Shown here: piece by piece, positions 54,298-63,811 of the stretch | Layout: each line of letters opens with the position of its first letter | How positions within the stretch are numbered: the stretch's first letter is position 1 | Source: Bacillota bacterium | GTDB taxonomy: Bacteria; Bacillota_A; Clostridia; Lachnospirales; Lachnospiraceae | Direction of reading: 5' to 3' | Assembly (NCBI GenBank): GCA_023443925.1 | Contig: JAEZSL010000082.1 | Span: forward strand, 1-64,000 | Length of the DNA stretch: 64,000 nucleotides | Program-made: the position numbers and the translations under genes | Notes under the pieces: generated by a model | Databases searched by the model: none | What the model saw: the letters and a program-made list of their open reading frames with translations, nothing else | What the model was told of the DNA's origin: nothing

Positions 54298-56574
54298 TTA
54301 TAGTTTAATATAAAGCTTTCTATAATCCCCCGGGGTAATATTAATATACTTTTTAAAGAATCGCTGATAACTTTGAACATTGTTATAGCCAACTTTTTCC
54401 GATATTTCTCCTAAGGTTAAAAAGGTATTGGTCAGATATTCTTTACTTTTATTGATTCGAACACTATTTAGATAATCTGTTAAGGTAATACCGGTTCTTG
54501 TACGGAAGATTTTGCTTAAGTAGGAATAGCTGATATCCAAATGATCTGCCGCATCGGTAATATTCATATCCCGCATATAATTTTCTTCCAGATACTTTTT
54601 GGCCAGTTCACAATAATTGTTTTCCTTGGCGTCACTATTTTTATATTGGCAGCTGGTAAGCTTTAAGGTCTGTTTAATAAACCGCATCATCTCAGTTAAG
54701 GTTTTCTTTTCATTCAGAGCTTGTATCAGATTGATATCCAGTAATTTGCTAAAATGTAATTCATGATCTAAGTCCACCATAATACGGCTGCAAACCTCTT
54801 TAACCAGAGATACGTTTTGTATGGAGCTTAAAATTGTCTGCAGCTGTTCAAATTGGTTATCCACTTCCGATTCATTTTGGGATACAATATTCCTGATAAA
54901 AGCGGTATTCATATTCAGCAGCATATTATAAATATCATCACTGTCTTTGTAGCTGATCACCCGTTCCTCGGTTATAACTTCATTCTTCCAGTTAAAAAAG
55001 TAAGCATTAACAATTAAATCAAGGCAGACGAAATACTGCGGAATGATTTCTTCTACCATCTTTATGGGACAGCTTACGGCAAAATATGCATTTTGATCGG
55101 ATAGCTTAATAACCGTATCCGTAATTACTTTTCTGGTCTGATCTTCACTTTCTTTTTCATTTGCTATATAAAGAAGAACGATGTTATCTTCTTCAATTTG
55201 GGTAAGTATACCTTTTAAGGAGGATTGGAGATAAGTCCGCAGTACTTCCTGCAGGTTCAGGCGGAATAACATCTCCTCATCAACAGACATTGCTTTATTG
55301 GCAACGTCAAGTTTAAATATTAACATTTCACAAAATCCAATACCGTTCTCATCAAATAAAAAGGGGTGATCCTGCAGAAAGTCTTTCCTGCACTGGTAAT
55401 TTTCTAAATAATTACGAAAACGGAAGGTTTTGCTAATCTCCTCAAATTTCTTTAAATTAAGTCTTGCATTGGAATTGAAGTTATTCATTTCCAAGAAAAC
55501 TTGTTTTAACATATGAATCTCATCATGGACGTTCTCAGTGTGCAGATTATTCGAATTGTCGGTAATTTCGGTATAAAGCGTATTAATGGGCTGATAAAGT
55601 CTTTTGGCCATATAGATGGATATAACCAATAAAAATAAGGTAAGACCCATGCAAATAAGAAGAATGTATTTCCCTAAATATTGAGATTCCTGGTAGGAAT
55701 CATGAAAAGGGTAAGAGGTGACACAATAAACTCCGAAATCCAGAGCTTTTATGAAATAAATGCGGTTATTCTGCGTAACATAAGCCACGCCGTTTTTCGT
55801 AGTATCAGCCTCTAGTTTTAGAAGGCTTTCAGGGGCCGTATAGCCGCAGGTACCCTCAATTAATTTACCGCTTTCATCAAGAAAGAAAAACTCCTGCTTA
55901 TTACTATAGAGATTATAGGAATCTGCAATTTCATTATAAAGCCTGTCTATACTTATATTAGCAGCCAGATAAAAATCCGGTCTTGCTTTTATAATATAGG
56001 TAAAGACTAATTGATTAAACTCACTGTATAAGGTATCAAATTTACTTAACAGTTCTTTATTATCAAAAGCGTATCGGAGTGGAAGCTGCTGTATGCTGTA
56101 GATATCCTCATTAATATCATTCATCCAGGTTGTATCATAAAATTCGCCGATAGAATACTTCCCAGATTTTGAATTATAAATTTTGCCCGTTATTTTATCA
56201 TAAAAATAAACGGAAAAAATTAAATGATATTTTTCAGTCATAGAATTCAAGCGTTTTATAATCATGGATAAATCGCTGGTATAATCGCCGGAATAAGTAT
56301 AGGTGCTGTACTTTTGTTCTCTGGATTCCGTGGCAACCTCCAGTTTTATGGTTTTCATTCTTTGATTAATACCGGAGACAATCTCATTTAAGGTAATGGA
56401 TTTTTCCTGATGAAATTTTTGGGCAGCCTGGTGTGAGATCATAGTATACCAGATGATTCCCAGAATGCAGATGGGGATTAATATGAGAAAAATATTGGAT
56501 AATACGATTTTGTATAAATAAGACGGAAAGCCTTTCCATTTTCTCTTCTTATCGTTGTATGGTTTTATCAGCAT
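54298..56574 (-). CDS. Membrane-bound AraC-type regulator with extracellular sensor
   Basis: A protein of about 758 residues. A membrane helix near residues 20-42 and one near 290-315 enclose a Cache-like extracellular domain; a cytoplasmic middle part and a C-terminal two-HTH AraC domain (last 100 residues, ending KYINITPGDYRKLYIKL) follow. Start 56574 is preferred because GGGGGAA sits 8 bp upstream; an ATG 18 bases earlier overlaps nothing useful. It is divergent from the fourth importer, its most likely target. It shares its plan with the sensor at 35267-37609. Confidence 0.9.
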   Translation of the reverse strand: MLIKPYNDKKRKWKGFPSYLYKIVLSNIFLILIPICILGIIWYTMISHQAAQKFHQEKSITLNEIVSGINQRMKTIKLEVATESREQKYSTYTYSGDYTSDLSMIIKRLNSMTEKYHLIFSVYFYDKITGKIYNSKSGKYSIGEFYDTTWMNDINEDIYSIQQLPLRYAFDNKELLSKFDTLYSEFNQLVFTYIIKARPDFYLAANISIDRLYNEIADSYNLYSNKQEFFFLDESGKLIEGTCGYTAPESLLKLEADTTKNGVAYVTQNNRIYFIKALDFGVYCVTSYPFHDSYQESQYLGKYILLICMGLTLFLLVISIYMAKRLYQPINTLYTEITDNSNNLHTENVHDEIHMLKQVFLEMNNFNSNARLNLKKFEEISKTFRFRNYLENYQCRKDFLQDHPFLFDENGIGFCEMLIFKLDVANKAMSVDEEMLFRLNLQEVLRTYLQSSLKGILTQIEEDNIVLLYIANEKESEDQTRKVITDTVIKLSDQNAYFAVSCPIKMVEEIIPQYFVCLDLIVNAYFFNWKNEVITEERVISYKDSDDIYNMLLNMNTAFIRNIVSQNESEVDNQFEQLQTILSSIQNVSLVKEVCSRIMVDLDHELHFSKLLDINLIQALNEKKTLTEMMRFIKQTLKLTSCQYKNSDAKENNYCELAKKYLEENYMRDMNITDAADHLDISYSYLSKIFRTRTGITLTDYLNSVRINKSKEYLTNTFLTLGEISEKVGYNNVQSYQRFFKKYINITPGDYRKLYIKL

Positions 56575-56926
56575 GAAAAAATTTTCCCCCATTACTCCAT
56601 AAATTGTAGAATTTTTTCCAATATCCTATAAAAAGTATATCATAATAAAGGCGTTTATTTCAAGTTAAGCGATAATCATACACTGGAATAATAGATATTG
56701 ATGGTCCAGGATAGTTTTTCATGGTCATAAATCGAAATGTACTGTTGTATTTTGCAGGTAAGTTTAATAGGATGATTTTATCCAAAAAATTAATTGAAGT
56801 GATAGCTTTGTATTAATTAAAGAGTGGAAGAAAATTTAGAACATGAAAGGATGCCACGCAGCAATTCTTTCACTCCTTTTGTGGCAGTACTGCAGCTGTG
56901 GCTGTGGTGTGTATTTGGTATAGAAT
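56575..56926. promoter_or_regulatory. Divergent intergenic region with hairpin element copy D
   Basis: A gene-free stretch between the membrane AraC and the fourth importer. At 56846-56886, AAAGGATGCCAC, a loop with ATTCTTTCACT, and GTGGCA form a 6-bp stem (56852-56857 with 56881-56886). It shares 12 bases of its 5' arm with the element at 3836 and the loop ATTCTTTCAC with that at 17031. The importer promoter and the regulator's sites must lie here, but I cannot name them. Confidence 0.55.
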
Positions 56927-57880
56927 ATGAGAATGAAAAAAATGAGTCAGAGCCAAATCAGAGCTAAAACCGGCAGAAAACCAATCGGGTTCTATTTATG
57001 GAGGGATAAATGGCTTTATCTGATGTTAGTGCCGGTCATTGTATACTACTTCGTATTTAAATATGTACCGATGTATGGTTTAACCATCGCCTTTAAAGAT
57101 TACAATGTTTTTAAAGGTATAAACGGGAGCGAATGGGCAGGCTTAGATAATTTTAAAAAGGTATTTTCAACCGATTTGTTTTGGTTATCTACCAGAAATA
57201 CTTTAGTACTTAATCTTACGACTCTAGTAGTAAATTTTCCTCTTACCATTTTAGTCGCATTAATGCTGAATGAAATCCGTTCACTTAGATTTAAGAAGAT
57301 ATCGCAATCTTTTTTATATCTCCCCCACTTTATCTCCTGGGTAGTTGTTGCAGGTATCGCTACGAATCTGTTTTCGCAGACCGACGGCAGTATTAATAAT
57401 TTTCTCACCGCACTGGGGTTTCGTTCCGTCCCTTTTTTAAATAACAATGGATGGTGGATTTTTACATATGTAATCAGTAATGTTTGGAAAGAAATCGGAT
57501 GGGGAACCATCATTTATCTGGCAGCCATAACAGGAATTGACGAAACCTTGTATGAAGCAGCGTATATAGATGGAGCTACCAAGCTGCAGCGTATCTTTTA
57601 TATCACGTTACCCATGATTAAATCGGTCGTTATCGTTATGCTGATTCTTTCTATAAGTAAGATGATGAGTATTGGTCTGGATGCTCCCCTGCTGTTAGGT
57701 AATACAAAAGTGATTAATGTATCGGAAGTAATAAGTACTTATATTTACCGGTTAGGTATTGTAAAAGCAGAGTATAGCTTATCAACAGTAATTGGATTGT
57801 TCCAGTCGGTGGTCAACATAATAATTCTTTTCCTTGCGAACCGGTTTGCAAAAAGCATCGGAGAAGAGGGAATTATCTAG
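56927..57880 (+). CDS. ABC sugar importer permease, LplB type
   Basis: A permease of up to 317 residues with six helices. LplB-type features are YVPMYGLTIAFKDYNV and the EAA loop EAAYIDGATKLQRIFYITLP near residue 215. The start is uncertain: ATG codons at 56927, 56933 and 56942 all lack a good SD, so translation may be weak or helped by the upstream hairpin element. It opens a five-gene run with a YtcP permease, a binding protein and two Gfo/Idh/MocA dehydrogenases. Confidence 0.88.
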   Translation: MRMKKMSQSQIRAKTGRKPIGFYLWRDKWLYLMLVPVIVYYFVFKYVPMYGLTIAFKDYNVFKGINGSEWAGLDNFKKVFSTDLFWLSTRNTLVLNLTTLVVNFPLTILVALMLNEIRSLRFKKISQSFLYLPHFISWVVVAGIATNLFSQTDGSINNFLTALGFRSVPFLNNNGWWIFTYVISNVWKEIGWGTIIYLAAITGIDETLYEAAYIDGATKLQRIFYITLPMIKSVVIVMLILSISKMMSIGLDAPLLLGNTKVINVSEVISTYIYRLGIVKAEYSLSTVIGLFQSVVNIIILFLANRFAKSIGEEGII

Positions 57881-57898
57881 GGAGGGGTTTTAAATCAT

Positions 57899-58786
57899 AT
57901 GATATTGCAAAGCAGAAAAGCAAAAAAAATAAATTCCATTTCATTTGGTACGGTGTTGAATTATGCAGTATTAACGATTATAGTTGTTATCTGCCTGTAT
58001 CCCTTTTTAAACGTAGTAGCCTATTCCTTAAGCAGTAACAGAGCCGTATTGTCAGGGAAAGTGACTTTTTTGCCAATAGAATTTCAGATAGATGCTTATA
58101 AGGATATTATTCACAGAGGGCAGATATGGGTTTCCATGCGGGTTACAATATTGGTGACCTTGCTCGGAACCGCCCTTGGATTAATACTAACTATCTTTGC
58201 TGCCTATGCGCTTTCAAAGGATAAGCTTAAGGGGCGTAAATGGATTTCCGGACTGATTCTGTTTACCATGTATTTCAGCGGCGGGATAATACCTACATTT
58301 CTGGTTGTAAAGGAGCTTGGGATGTTTGATCATCTTACGGCTCTCTATATCCCGACAGCGGTGAGTGTATTTAACTTTATTGTTATGAGAACTTTTTTCA
58401 GAGAACTTCCGGATAGTCTCGAGGAAGCCGCTTTTCTGGACGGTGCATCCGATGTCCAGATTCTCTGGAGGATTGTACTTCCGCTGTCCCTGCCAATTAT
58501 TGCAACAATTGGTCTCTTTTATGCAGTCGCTTATTGGAATGATTATTTTAATGCCCTGATTTATATTCAGTCCCCTGAAAAGTTTACTCTCCAGCTTCGT
58601 TTAAGAAGTCTTTTATTTGCAGATGAACTGGGAACGGCGGGAAGTGAGGGATTAGGATCACAGGTTATGGCTGAATCTTTGAAAATGGCATGCATTGTAG
58701 TAGGAACAATTCCGATTCTCATTGTTTATCCATGGCTTCAGAAGTATTTCGTTAAGGGTGTTATGCTGGGTGCTGTAAAAGGTTAA
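57899..58786 (+). CDS. ABC sugar importer permease, YtcP type
   Basis: A 295-residue six-helix permease, partner of the gene 18 bp upstream. The EAA loop EAAFLDGASDVQILWRIVLP is near residue 180, and it ends in QKYFVKGVMLGAVKG. GGGAGGGG lies upstream of the ATG. The binding-protein gene follows after 48 bp. Confidence 0.92.
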   Translation: MILQSRKAKKINSISFGTVLNYAVLTIIVVICLYPFLNVVAYSLSSNRAVLSGKVTFLPIEFQIDAYKDIIHRGQIWVSMRVTILVTLLGTALGLILTIFAAYALSKDKLKGRKWISGLILFTMYFSGGIIPTFLVVKELGMFDHLTALYIPTAVSVFNFIVMRTFFRELPDSLEEAAFLDGASDVQILWRIVLPLSLPIIATIGLFYAVAYWNDYFNALIYIQSPEKFTLQLRLRSLLFADELGTAGSEGLGSQVMAESLKMACIVVGTIPILIVYPWLQKYFVKGVMLGAVKG

Positions 58787-58834
58787 CAGTACCTGCAATA
58801 CGATACACTAAATATTATATTAGGAGGAAGGTAT

Positions 58835-60508
58835 ATGAAAAAGGCAAGAAAAGTAATGGCGTTATTATTGGTTTTAATAACAGTGCTTAGTATGGTTGGT
58901 TGCGGTAAAAGAGGGGATGGCTCCCAAAGCAGTAACGCAGGTGGCACTACGCAAGGAGAGGGTGCAGATACGCAGGCACCGGCTGAAACACCGGGAGATA
59001 GTAGCAGCAGTGAGTTCCAAACAACTTACGGTTCCAAGCAGTTTGATAATGTTACAATTACGGTGGAAGTGTTTGACAGGAGTAATGCACCGGAAGGCAG
59101 CACGGTTGTCGACAATAAGTGGACGAAGTATATTAATGAGGAAATGAATAAAGTGGGGATTACCGTTAAATTTGTTGCGGTTCCAAGAGCAGAAGAATTA
59201 AACAAAACACAGCTTATGATGGCCTCCGGTACCGCAGCAGATATCATGATCTGCTATACGACTTCTGTTGTGGAAGGTTTCTATAATGACGGAGGTACTT
59301 ATGATCTGGCACCATATATAGAAGGTGCGGATCAGGCTAAGAATCTGAAAGAATACATTGGAGAAGATTGTTTGAATCTGGGACGGAACCAGGAGGGTGC
59401 CCTGTGGGGAATTGCAGCCAGACGTTCCACTACGGCTTCCAGTAATTTATTTATACGTAAGGACTGGCTGGATGAAACCGGTTTACCAATTCCCACAACG
59501 GTGGATGAAATGTATACGCTGTTAAAAGCATTTAAGCAAAACCATCCAGGTATATTTGCATCAGGTTTCCCGACAAATACAAAATCCAGTGATCCCCATG
59601 GTGTAATATCACTTGCATTTTTACAGAATATTGCAGATGAGAAGTCCTATGCCATTGATGCCGGTTCCGCAGCGGATTTAATCTATACGGACCCCGGTTA
59701 TGGAGAATACTTTAAATGGATGAACAAGCTGTATAATGAAGGTCTTATGGACCCGGAATATTATGTGAATGTAACAAACGATAATGCATTAAAAGAAGAT
59801 TTTGTAAACAGTAAAATTGCCTGCTTCGAATCCAATGTAAATTATAACGTAGACAGTCTTCGCGGCAGTTTGTTAAAAGCCTTGCAATCAACGGATCCAA
59901 AAGCAGATGTCATTAGTATTCCGCCTCTAAAAAATGTCAACGATGGGGTTGTTTATAATAAGAACTATCCAATTAACGGTGCTTATCTTTTCGTACCGAA
60001 AACCGCTAAAAATGTAGAAGCTGCAATTACATATCTGGATTGGCTTGGAACAAAAGAAGGAGGTTTCACCTTATTTCATGGATTGGAAGGAGAACACTTT
60101 AAATACGATGACCAGGGTGTTCCAAGCGTAATAGATGCTGAATACAATACAAAAGATAAAGACTGGACCAGACATGATTTGTTTTTAATCGGTAACCAGG
60201 GCTATTATAAAACAGAGGATGAATTCGCGGCTGCCACCTCTAAGGAGGCACCCGGATACGAAAATTATGTATTGGATAATTATAAAAATGCAAGTGTTGG
60301 TACGGTAAGATTTGATCCGACCTTTACAGCTCCCACCTTTACGGAGAAAAATACGGAGATCAGTGTAATCAGAGATGAGTATTTTGTCAAATTAGTTACC
60401 TGTCCGCCGGATAAATTCGATGCAACCTTAGAAGAATTTAAAGAAAAATTAAAAAATGTCGGTTATGATGATATTATCAAGGAACGTACGGAGTTTTATA
60501 ATAAGTAA
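58835..60508 (+). CDS. Sugar-binding lipoprotein of the fourth importer
   Basis: A 557-residue lipoprotein. The signal sequence and lipobox end at Cys23 (LSMVGC), and a long Gly/Ser/Thr/Gln-rich tether (to about residue 65) follows. The binding fold matches the other large LplB/YtcP partners in this window but is clearly diverged from them, so it should take a different glycan. AGGAGG upstream. Two dehydrogenase genes follow at 9 bp and 2 bp, which ties uptake directly to oxidation of the sugar. Confidence 0.92.
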   Translation: MKKARKVMALLLVLITVLSMVGCGKRGDGSQSSNAGGTTQGEGADTQAPAETPGDSSSSEFQTTYGSKQFDNVTITVEVFDRSNAPEGSTVVDNKWTKYINEEMNKVGITVKFVAVPRAEELNKTQLMMASGTAADIMICYTTSVVEGFYNDGGTYDLAPYIEGADQAKNLKEYIGEDCLNLGRNQEGALWGIAARRSTTASSNLFIRKDWLDETGLPIPTTVDEMYTLLKAFKQNHPGIFASGFPTNTKSSDPHGVISLAFLQNIADEKSYAIDAGSAADLIYTDPGYGEYFKWMNKLYNEGLMDPEYYVNVTNDNALKEDFVNSKIACFESNVNYNVDSLRGSLLKALQSTDPKADVISIPPLKNVNDGVVYNKNYPINGAYLFVPKTAKNVEAAITYLDWLGTKEGGFTLFHGLEGEHFKYDDQGVPSVIDAEYNTKDKDWTRHDLFLIGNQGYYKTEDEFAAATSKEAPGYENYVLDNYKNASVGTVRFDPTFTAPTFTEKNTEISVIRDEYFVKLVTCPPDKFDATLEEFKEKLKNVGYDDIIKERTEFYNK

Positions 60509-60517
60509 GGAGAAACT

Positions 60518-61684
60518 ATGATTAAAGTAGCAATCATCGGAACCGGCGGTATATCGCCATCGCACATCAGAGCCTATCTGGCATTTCCGGACAGATGTAA
60601 AATTACCGCTTTTTGCGATATCTATCCGGAGAAGTGCCAGGTAAAAGCAGACGAATTTGGTCTGGAGGTGGAAATCTTTGATTCACATAAGCAATTGCTG
60701 GAAAAAGCCGACTTTGATTTGGTTAGCGTCTGCACCCCTCCTTTTTGCCATGCAGAGATAGCAATTGACTGCTTAAACGCCGGTAAAAATGTTATAGTAG
60801 AAAAACCCATGGCGGCCTCCCTGGAAGAGTGTGACAAAATGATAGAAGCCCGAAATAAAAATAATAAGGTTTTGGCGGTTATTGCCCAAAACCGCTTTCA
60901 GGATGCTATATGGAATTTAAAGAGTATACTGGATGGCGGCAAAATTGGTAGAGTACTACACGCTCAAATTGATTCTCACTGGTGGCGGGGGCACTGTTAT
61001 TATGACTTGTGGTGGCGCGGCCTATGGGAGAAGGAAGGGGGCGGCTGTACCTTAAACCATGCTGTCCATCACATCGATATGCTTGGATGGATGCTTGGTA
61101 TGCCAACGAGCGTACAGGCATTATTAAGTAATGCAGCCCATGATAATGCGGAGGTTGAAGATATCTCCATAGCAGCCTTACAGTATGAAAGAGGAGCGGT
61201 TGCACAGATTACCAGTTCGGTTATCCATCATGGGGAAGAACAGCAAATTATATTCCAGGGGGAAAAAGCAAGGATATCCGCACCCTGGAAAACAAGAGCT
61301 TCTGTATCCTCCTCCAACGGTTTTCCGGAAAGAGCAGAAGAGCTTGAGAAAGAGCTGACGCAGGACTTTGAAAGTCTGCCGCCTCTTGCTCATACCGGAC
61401 ATGAGGGGGAAATTGATGATGTATTAACCGCCCTTGAAACAGGACGGCAGCCCCTTATTACCGGGGAAAGCGGCCGTATGACCATTGAATTGATTACTGC
61501 AATATACAAAGCCGGCTTTGAGCATAGAACCATTGATTTACCCATAGAGCGGGAGGATCCTTATTATATGGCCAAGGGTATTCAAGAGCATGCAATTCAT
61601 TTTTATACGAAAACAGGCTCTGTTACTAATTTTACCAATGAAAAAATTACGGTTGGAGGTAATTATGCCAATAAGGAGAATTAG
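60518..61684 (+). CDS. Gfo/Idh/MocA-family oxidoreductase
   Basis: A 388-residue NAD(P)-dependent dehydrogenase. The N-terminal Rossmann fold starts VAIIGTGGISPSHIRAY and carries the family's EKPMA motif near residue 96, whose Lys is catalytic. The C-terminal mixed sheet domain holds HAVHHIDMLGWMLG, with a His pair usual for substrate binding. These enzymes oxidise a sugar or inositol hydroxyl. AAGGAG precedes the ATG, 9 bp after the binding protein. Substrate unknown; the paired gene behind it is a diverged member of the same family. Confidence 0.92.
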   Translation: MIKVAIIGTGGISPSHIRAYLAFPDRCKITAFCDIYPEKCQVKADEFGLEVEIFDSHKQLLEKADFDLVSVCTPPFCHAEIAIDCLNAGKNVIVEKPMAASLEECDKMIEARNKNNKVLAVIAQNRFQDAIWNLKSILDGGKIGRVLHAQIDSHWWRGHCYYDLWWRGLWEKEGGGCTLNHAVHHIDMLGWMLGMPTSVQALLSNAAHDNAEVEDISIAALQYERGAVAQITSSVIHHGEEQQIIFQGEKARISAPWKTRASVSSSNGFPERAEELEKELTQDFESLPPLAHTGHEGEIDDVLTALETGRQPLITGESGRMTIELITAIYKAGFEHRTIDLPIEREDPYYMAKGIQEHAIHFYTKTGSVTNFTNEKITVGGNYANKEN

Positions 61685-61686
61685 AT

Positions 61687-62760
61687 ATGCAAAATAAAGA
61701 TGGATTTAATTATATGCCGGAAGGAAAACCAAACCCGGTGGTAAAAGAAGGAGAATTTGTATTTGCGGCCATCGGACTTGACCACGGACATATCGGCGGC
61801 ATGTGTAACGGGCTTTTGGAGGCAGGAGGTACCTTAAAATGGATTTATGATCCGGACCCCAAAAAGCTGGATGTCTACTGTGAAAAGTATCCCCAGGCCA
61901 GACGTGCCCGAAGTGAAGAAGAAGTTTTAAATGACTCCAATGTCCGTCTGGTAGCAGGTGCAGCGGTGACCTCAGAACGCTGCGCTTTGGGATTACGTGT
62001 TATGGAGGCAGGAAAAGACTATTTTACAGACAAAGCACCTCTTACAACCTTGGAACAGCTAAACCGGGCAAAAGAAAAAGTAAAAGAAACCGGCAGAAAG
62101 TATGCGGTTTATTACAGTGAGCGAATCCACGTGGAGGATGCCGTATTTGCCGGGCAGCTCATAAAGCAGGGAGCCATTGGAAAGGTAATACAGACCATTG
62201 GCATGGGACCTCACCGTTTAAGTGCATCAGGGAGGCCGGCCTGGTTTTTTGAAAAGGAGAAATATGGTGGGATATTATGCGATATCGGAAGCCATCAGAT
62301 TGAACAGTTTCTTTTTTATACCGGAGCCGTGGATGCGGCGGTTGTACAGAGTCAGATTGCAAACTACGCTCATCCTGCGTATCCGGAGCTGGATGATTTT
62401 GGAGATGCGGTTTTAGTGGCTGATAATGGTGCCAGCGGATATTTCCGGGTAGACTGGTTTACACCGGACGGACTTACCAGCTGGGGGGACGGGAGAACCT
62501 TTATTTTAGGCACAGAGGGATATATTGAATTAAGAAAATATGTCAATATCGGTGTTGCCCCAAAAGGCGGAAGAGTATTTTTGGCAAACCAAAAAGAAGA
62601 AAAGACATATGATATTGAAGGGAAAATCGGATATCCGTATTTCGGACAGCTTATATTAGATTGCCTTTACCGCACGGAACATGCGATGTCGCAGGAACAT
62701 GCCTTTAAAGCTGCGGAGTTATGTGTTAAAGCACAGATGCAGGCGGTAAAACTAAAATAA
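61687..62760 (+). CDS. Gfo/Idh/MocA-family oxidoreductase, diverged
   Basis: A 357-residue member of the same family. The N-terminal GLDHGHIGG replaces the usual glycine-rich loop, and the EKP motif reads DKAPL near residue 117, still with its Lys. The C-terminal domain holds CDIGSHQIEQFLFY. Two bases separate it from the previous gene, so they are tightly coupled. Tandem pairs of such enzymes occur where one oxidises a sugar and the other acts on the keto product or on a second isomer; that is only a suggestion here. A terminator follows. Confidence 0.88.
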   Translation: MQNKDGFNYMPEGKPNPVVKEGEFVFAAIGLDHGHIGGMCNGLLEAGGTLKWIYDPDPKKLDVYCEKYPQARRARSEEEVLNDSNVRLVAGAAVTSERCALGLRVMEAGKDYFTDKAPLTTLEQLNRAKEKVKETGRKYAVYYSERIHVEDAVFAGQLIKQGAIGKVIQTIGMGPHRLSASGRPAWFFEKEKYGGILCDIGSHQIEQFLFYTGAVDAAVVQSQIANYAHPAYPELDDFGDAVLVADNGASGYFRVDWFTPDGLTSWGDGRTFILGTEGYIELRKYVNIGVAPKGGRVFLANQKEEKTYDIEGKIGYPYFGQLILDCLYRTEHAMSQEHAFKAAELCVKAQMQAVKLK

Positions 62761-62781
62761 ACTAGTCTGGTTTCCAAAAAG

Positions 62782-62830
62782 CAGCCAATTCAGAAGGTAA
62801 TACATACCTTTGAATTGGCTGTTTATATTT
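62782..62830. terminator. Bidirectional terminator
   Basis: CAGCCAATTCA (62782-62792) pairs with TGAATTGGCTG (62811-62821), with an inner AAGGTA/TACCTT stem (62794-62799 with 62805-62810), then TTTATATTT. It lies between the convergent dehydrogenase and AraC genes. Confidence 0.85.
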
Positions 62831-62840
62831 CTGGCCGACG

Positions 62841-63629
62841 CTATATTATGGTATGTGCAAGTTTGCGAAAAGCACCGGGTGTAGTACCGGTAGCTTTTTT
62901 AAACTGCCGGATAAAATGGTAGACCTCGTTATAACCAAGTTCCTGGGCAACTTGCCTTATTGTCAGTTCAGTTGTGGTTAACAGTATCTTGGCACGGGCT
63001 ATTTTAACGTTGATTACGTCGTTAATACAGGTTATGCCAAATACTTTTTTATACATAACCTGAAAATATGCGTGGGACAGATGGGCCTGCTGTGCCAGTT
63101 CTTCGATATTCCAGTTACCGCCAGGCGAACTGATTATCCGGTTTCTTACCGCAAGCAAATCGTCATAATGGGGAATACTGACCACCCTCTGCTCATGAAG
63201 GTTAAATTCGTCACCAAATTTGATCATTAAAAGATTGATTAATAAGATATAAGCTTTACTGGAGTTTTTATTTTCCAGAGTAAATTCTTTCCCGATAAGC
63301 CTTAATATCTCAGGGATAAAACTATCCTTCGTAATAAGAAGTGGTGTATTCAAAGGAAAGGTCAATTCACTCAGGAATTTTTCCCGGTTTTCGGGTGCAA
63401 AATGCAGGTAATCATCTTCATAACTTCCGCCGGTAGGAAAATAACAGTGAGGGGTATTGCTGTCAAGTAAAATGCCTGAAGGAGAGATAATAGTGTGAAT
63501 AGAATCATTTATAACCAGTGTACAGGGAGTTTTTATATGAAGAAATAAAAAATCGATTCTTCCGCAGGGCCTGTCTATGACAAAACTGCCATCGTGCACG
63601 CTGTCAAGGGCGATATAATGAACATACAT
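62841..63629 (-). CDS. AraC-family transcriptional regulator
   Basis: A 262-residue AraC-type regulator with an N-terminal cupin-like domain and a C-terminal two-HTH domain ending FKKATGTTPGAFRKL. Start 63629 is chosen because AAAGGAGGT lies 7 bp upstream; an in-frame ATG 42 bases earlier overlaps no SD. It is likely a paralogue of the regulator at 7947-8744 (shared C(M/I)(D/N)DVIN segment). It is convergent with the dehydrogenases and divergent from the response regulator at the edge. Confidence 0.9.
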   Translation of the reverse strand: MYVHYIALDSVHDGSFVIDRPCGRIDFLFLHIKTPCTLVINDSIHTIISPSGILLDSNTPHCYFPTGGSYEDDYLHFAPENREKFLSELTFPLNTPLLITKDSFIPEILRLIGKEFTLENKNSSKAYILLINLLMIKFGDEFNLHEQRVVSIPHYDDLLAVRNRIISSPGGNWNIEELAQQAHLSHAYFQVMYKKVFGITCINDVINVKIARAKILLTTTELTIRQVAQELGYNEVYHFIRQFKKATGTTPGAFRKLAHTII

Positions 63630-63811
63630 TAAAAGACCTCCTTTTACCAATATAGTCAAATTATATATCAATTATTTACAATTATAAGACATTGCCGGAA
63701 ATATCTCAAGTTTATATAATGGAATAAAACGGAATAGTAGTACCTGTGAATCATCAATAATTAAAACAGAAATAACCCTTAAAAGGCTTTTAGAAAGGAG
63801 ATATATTTCAT

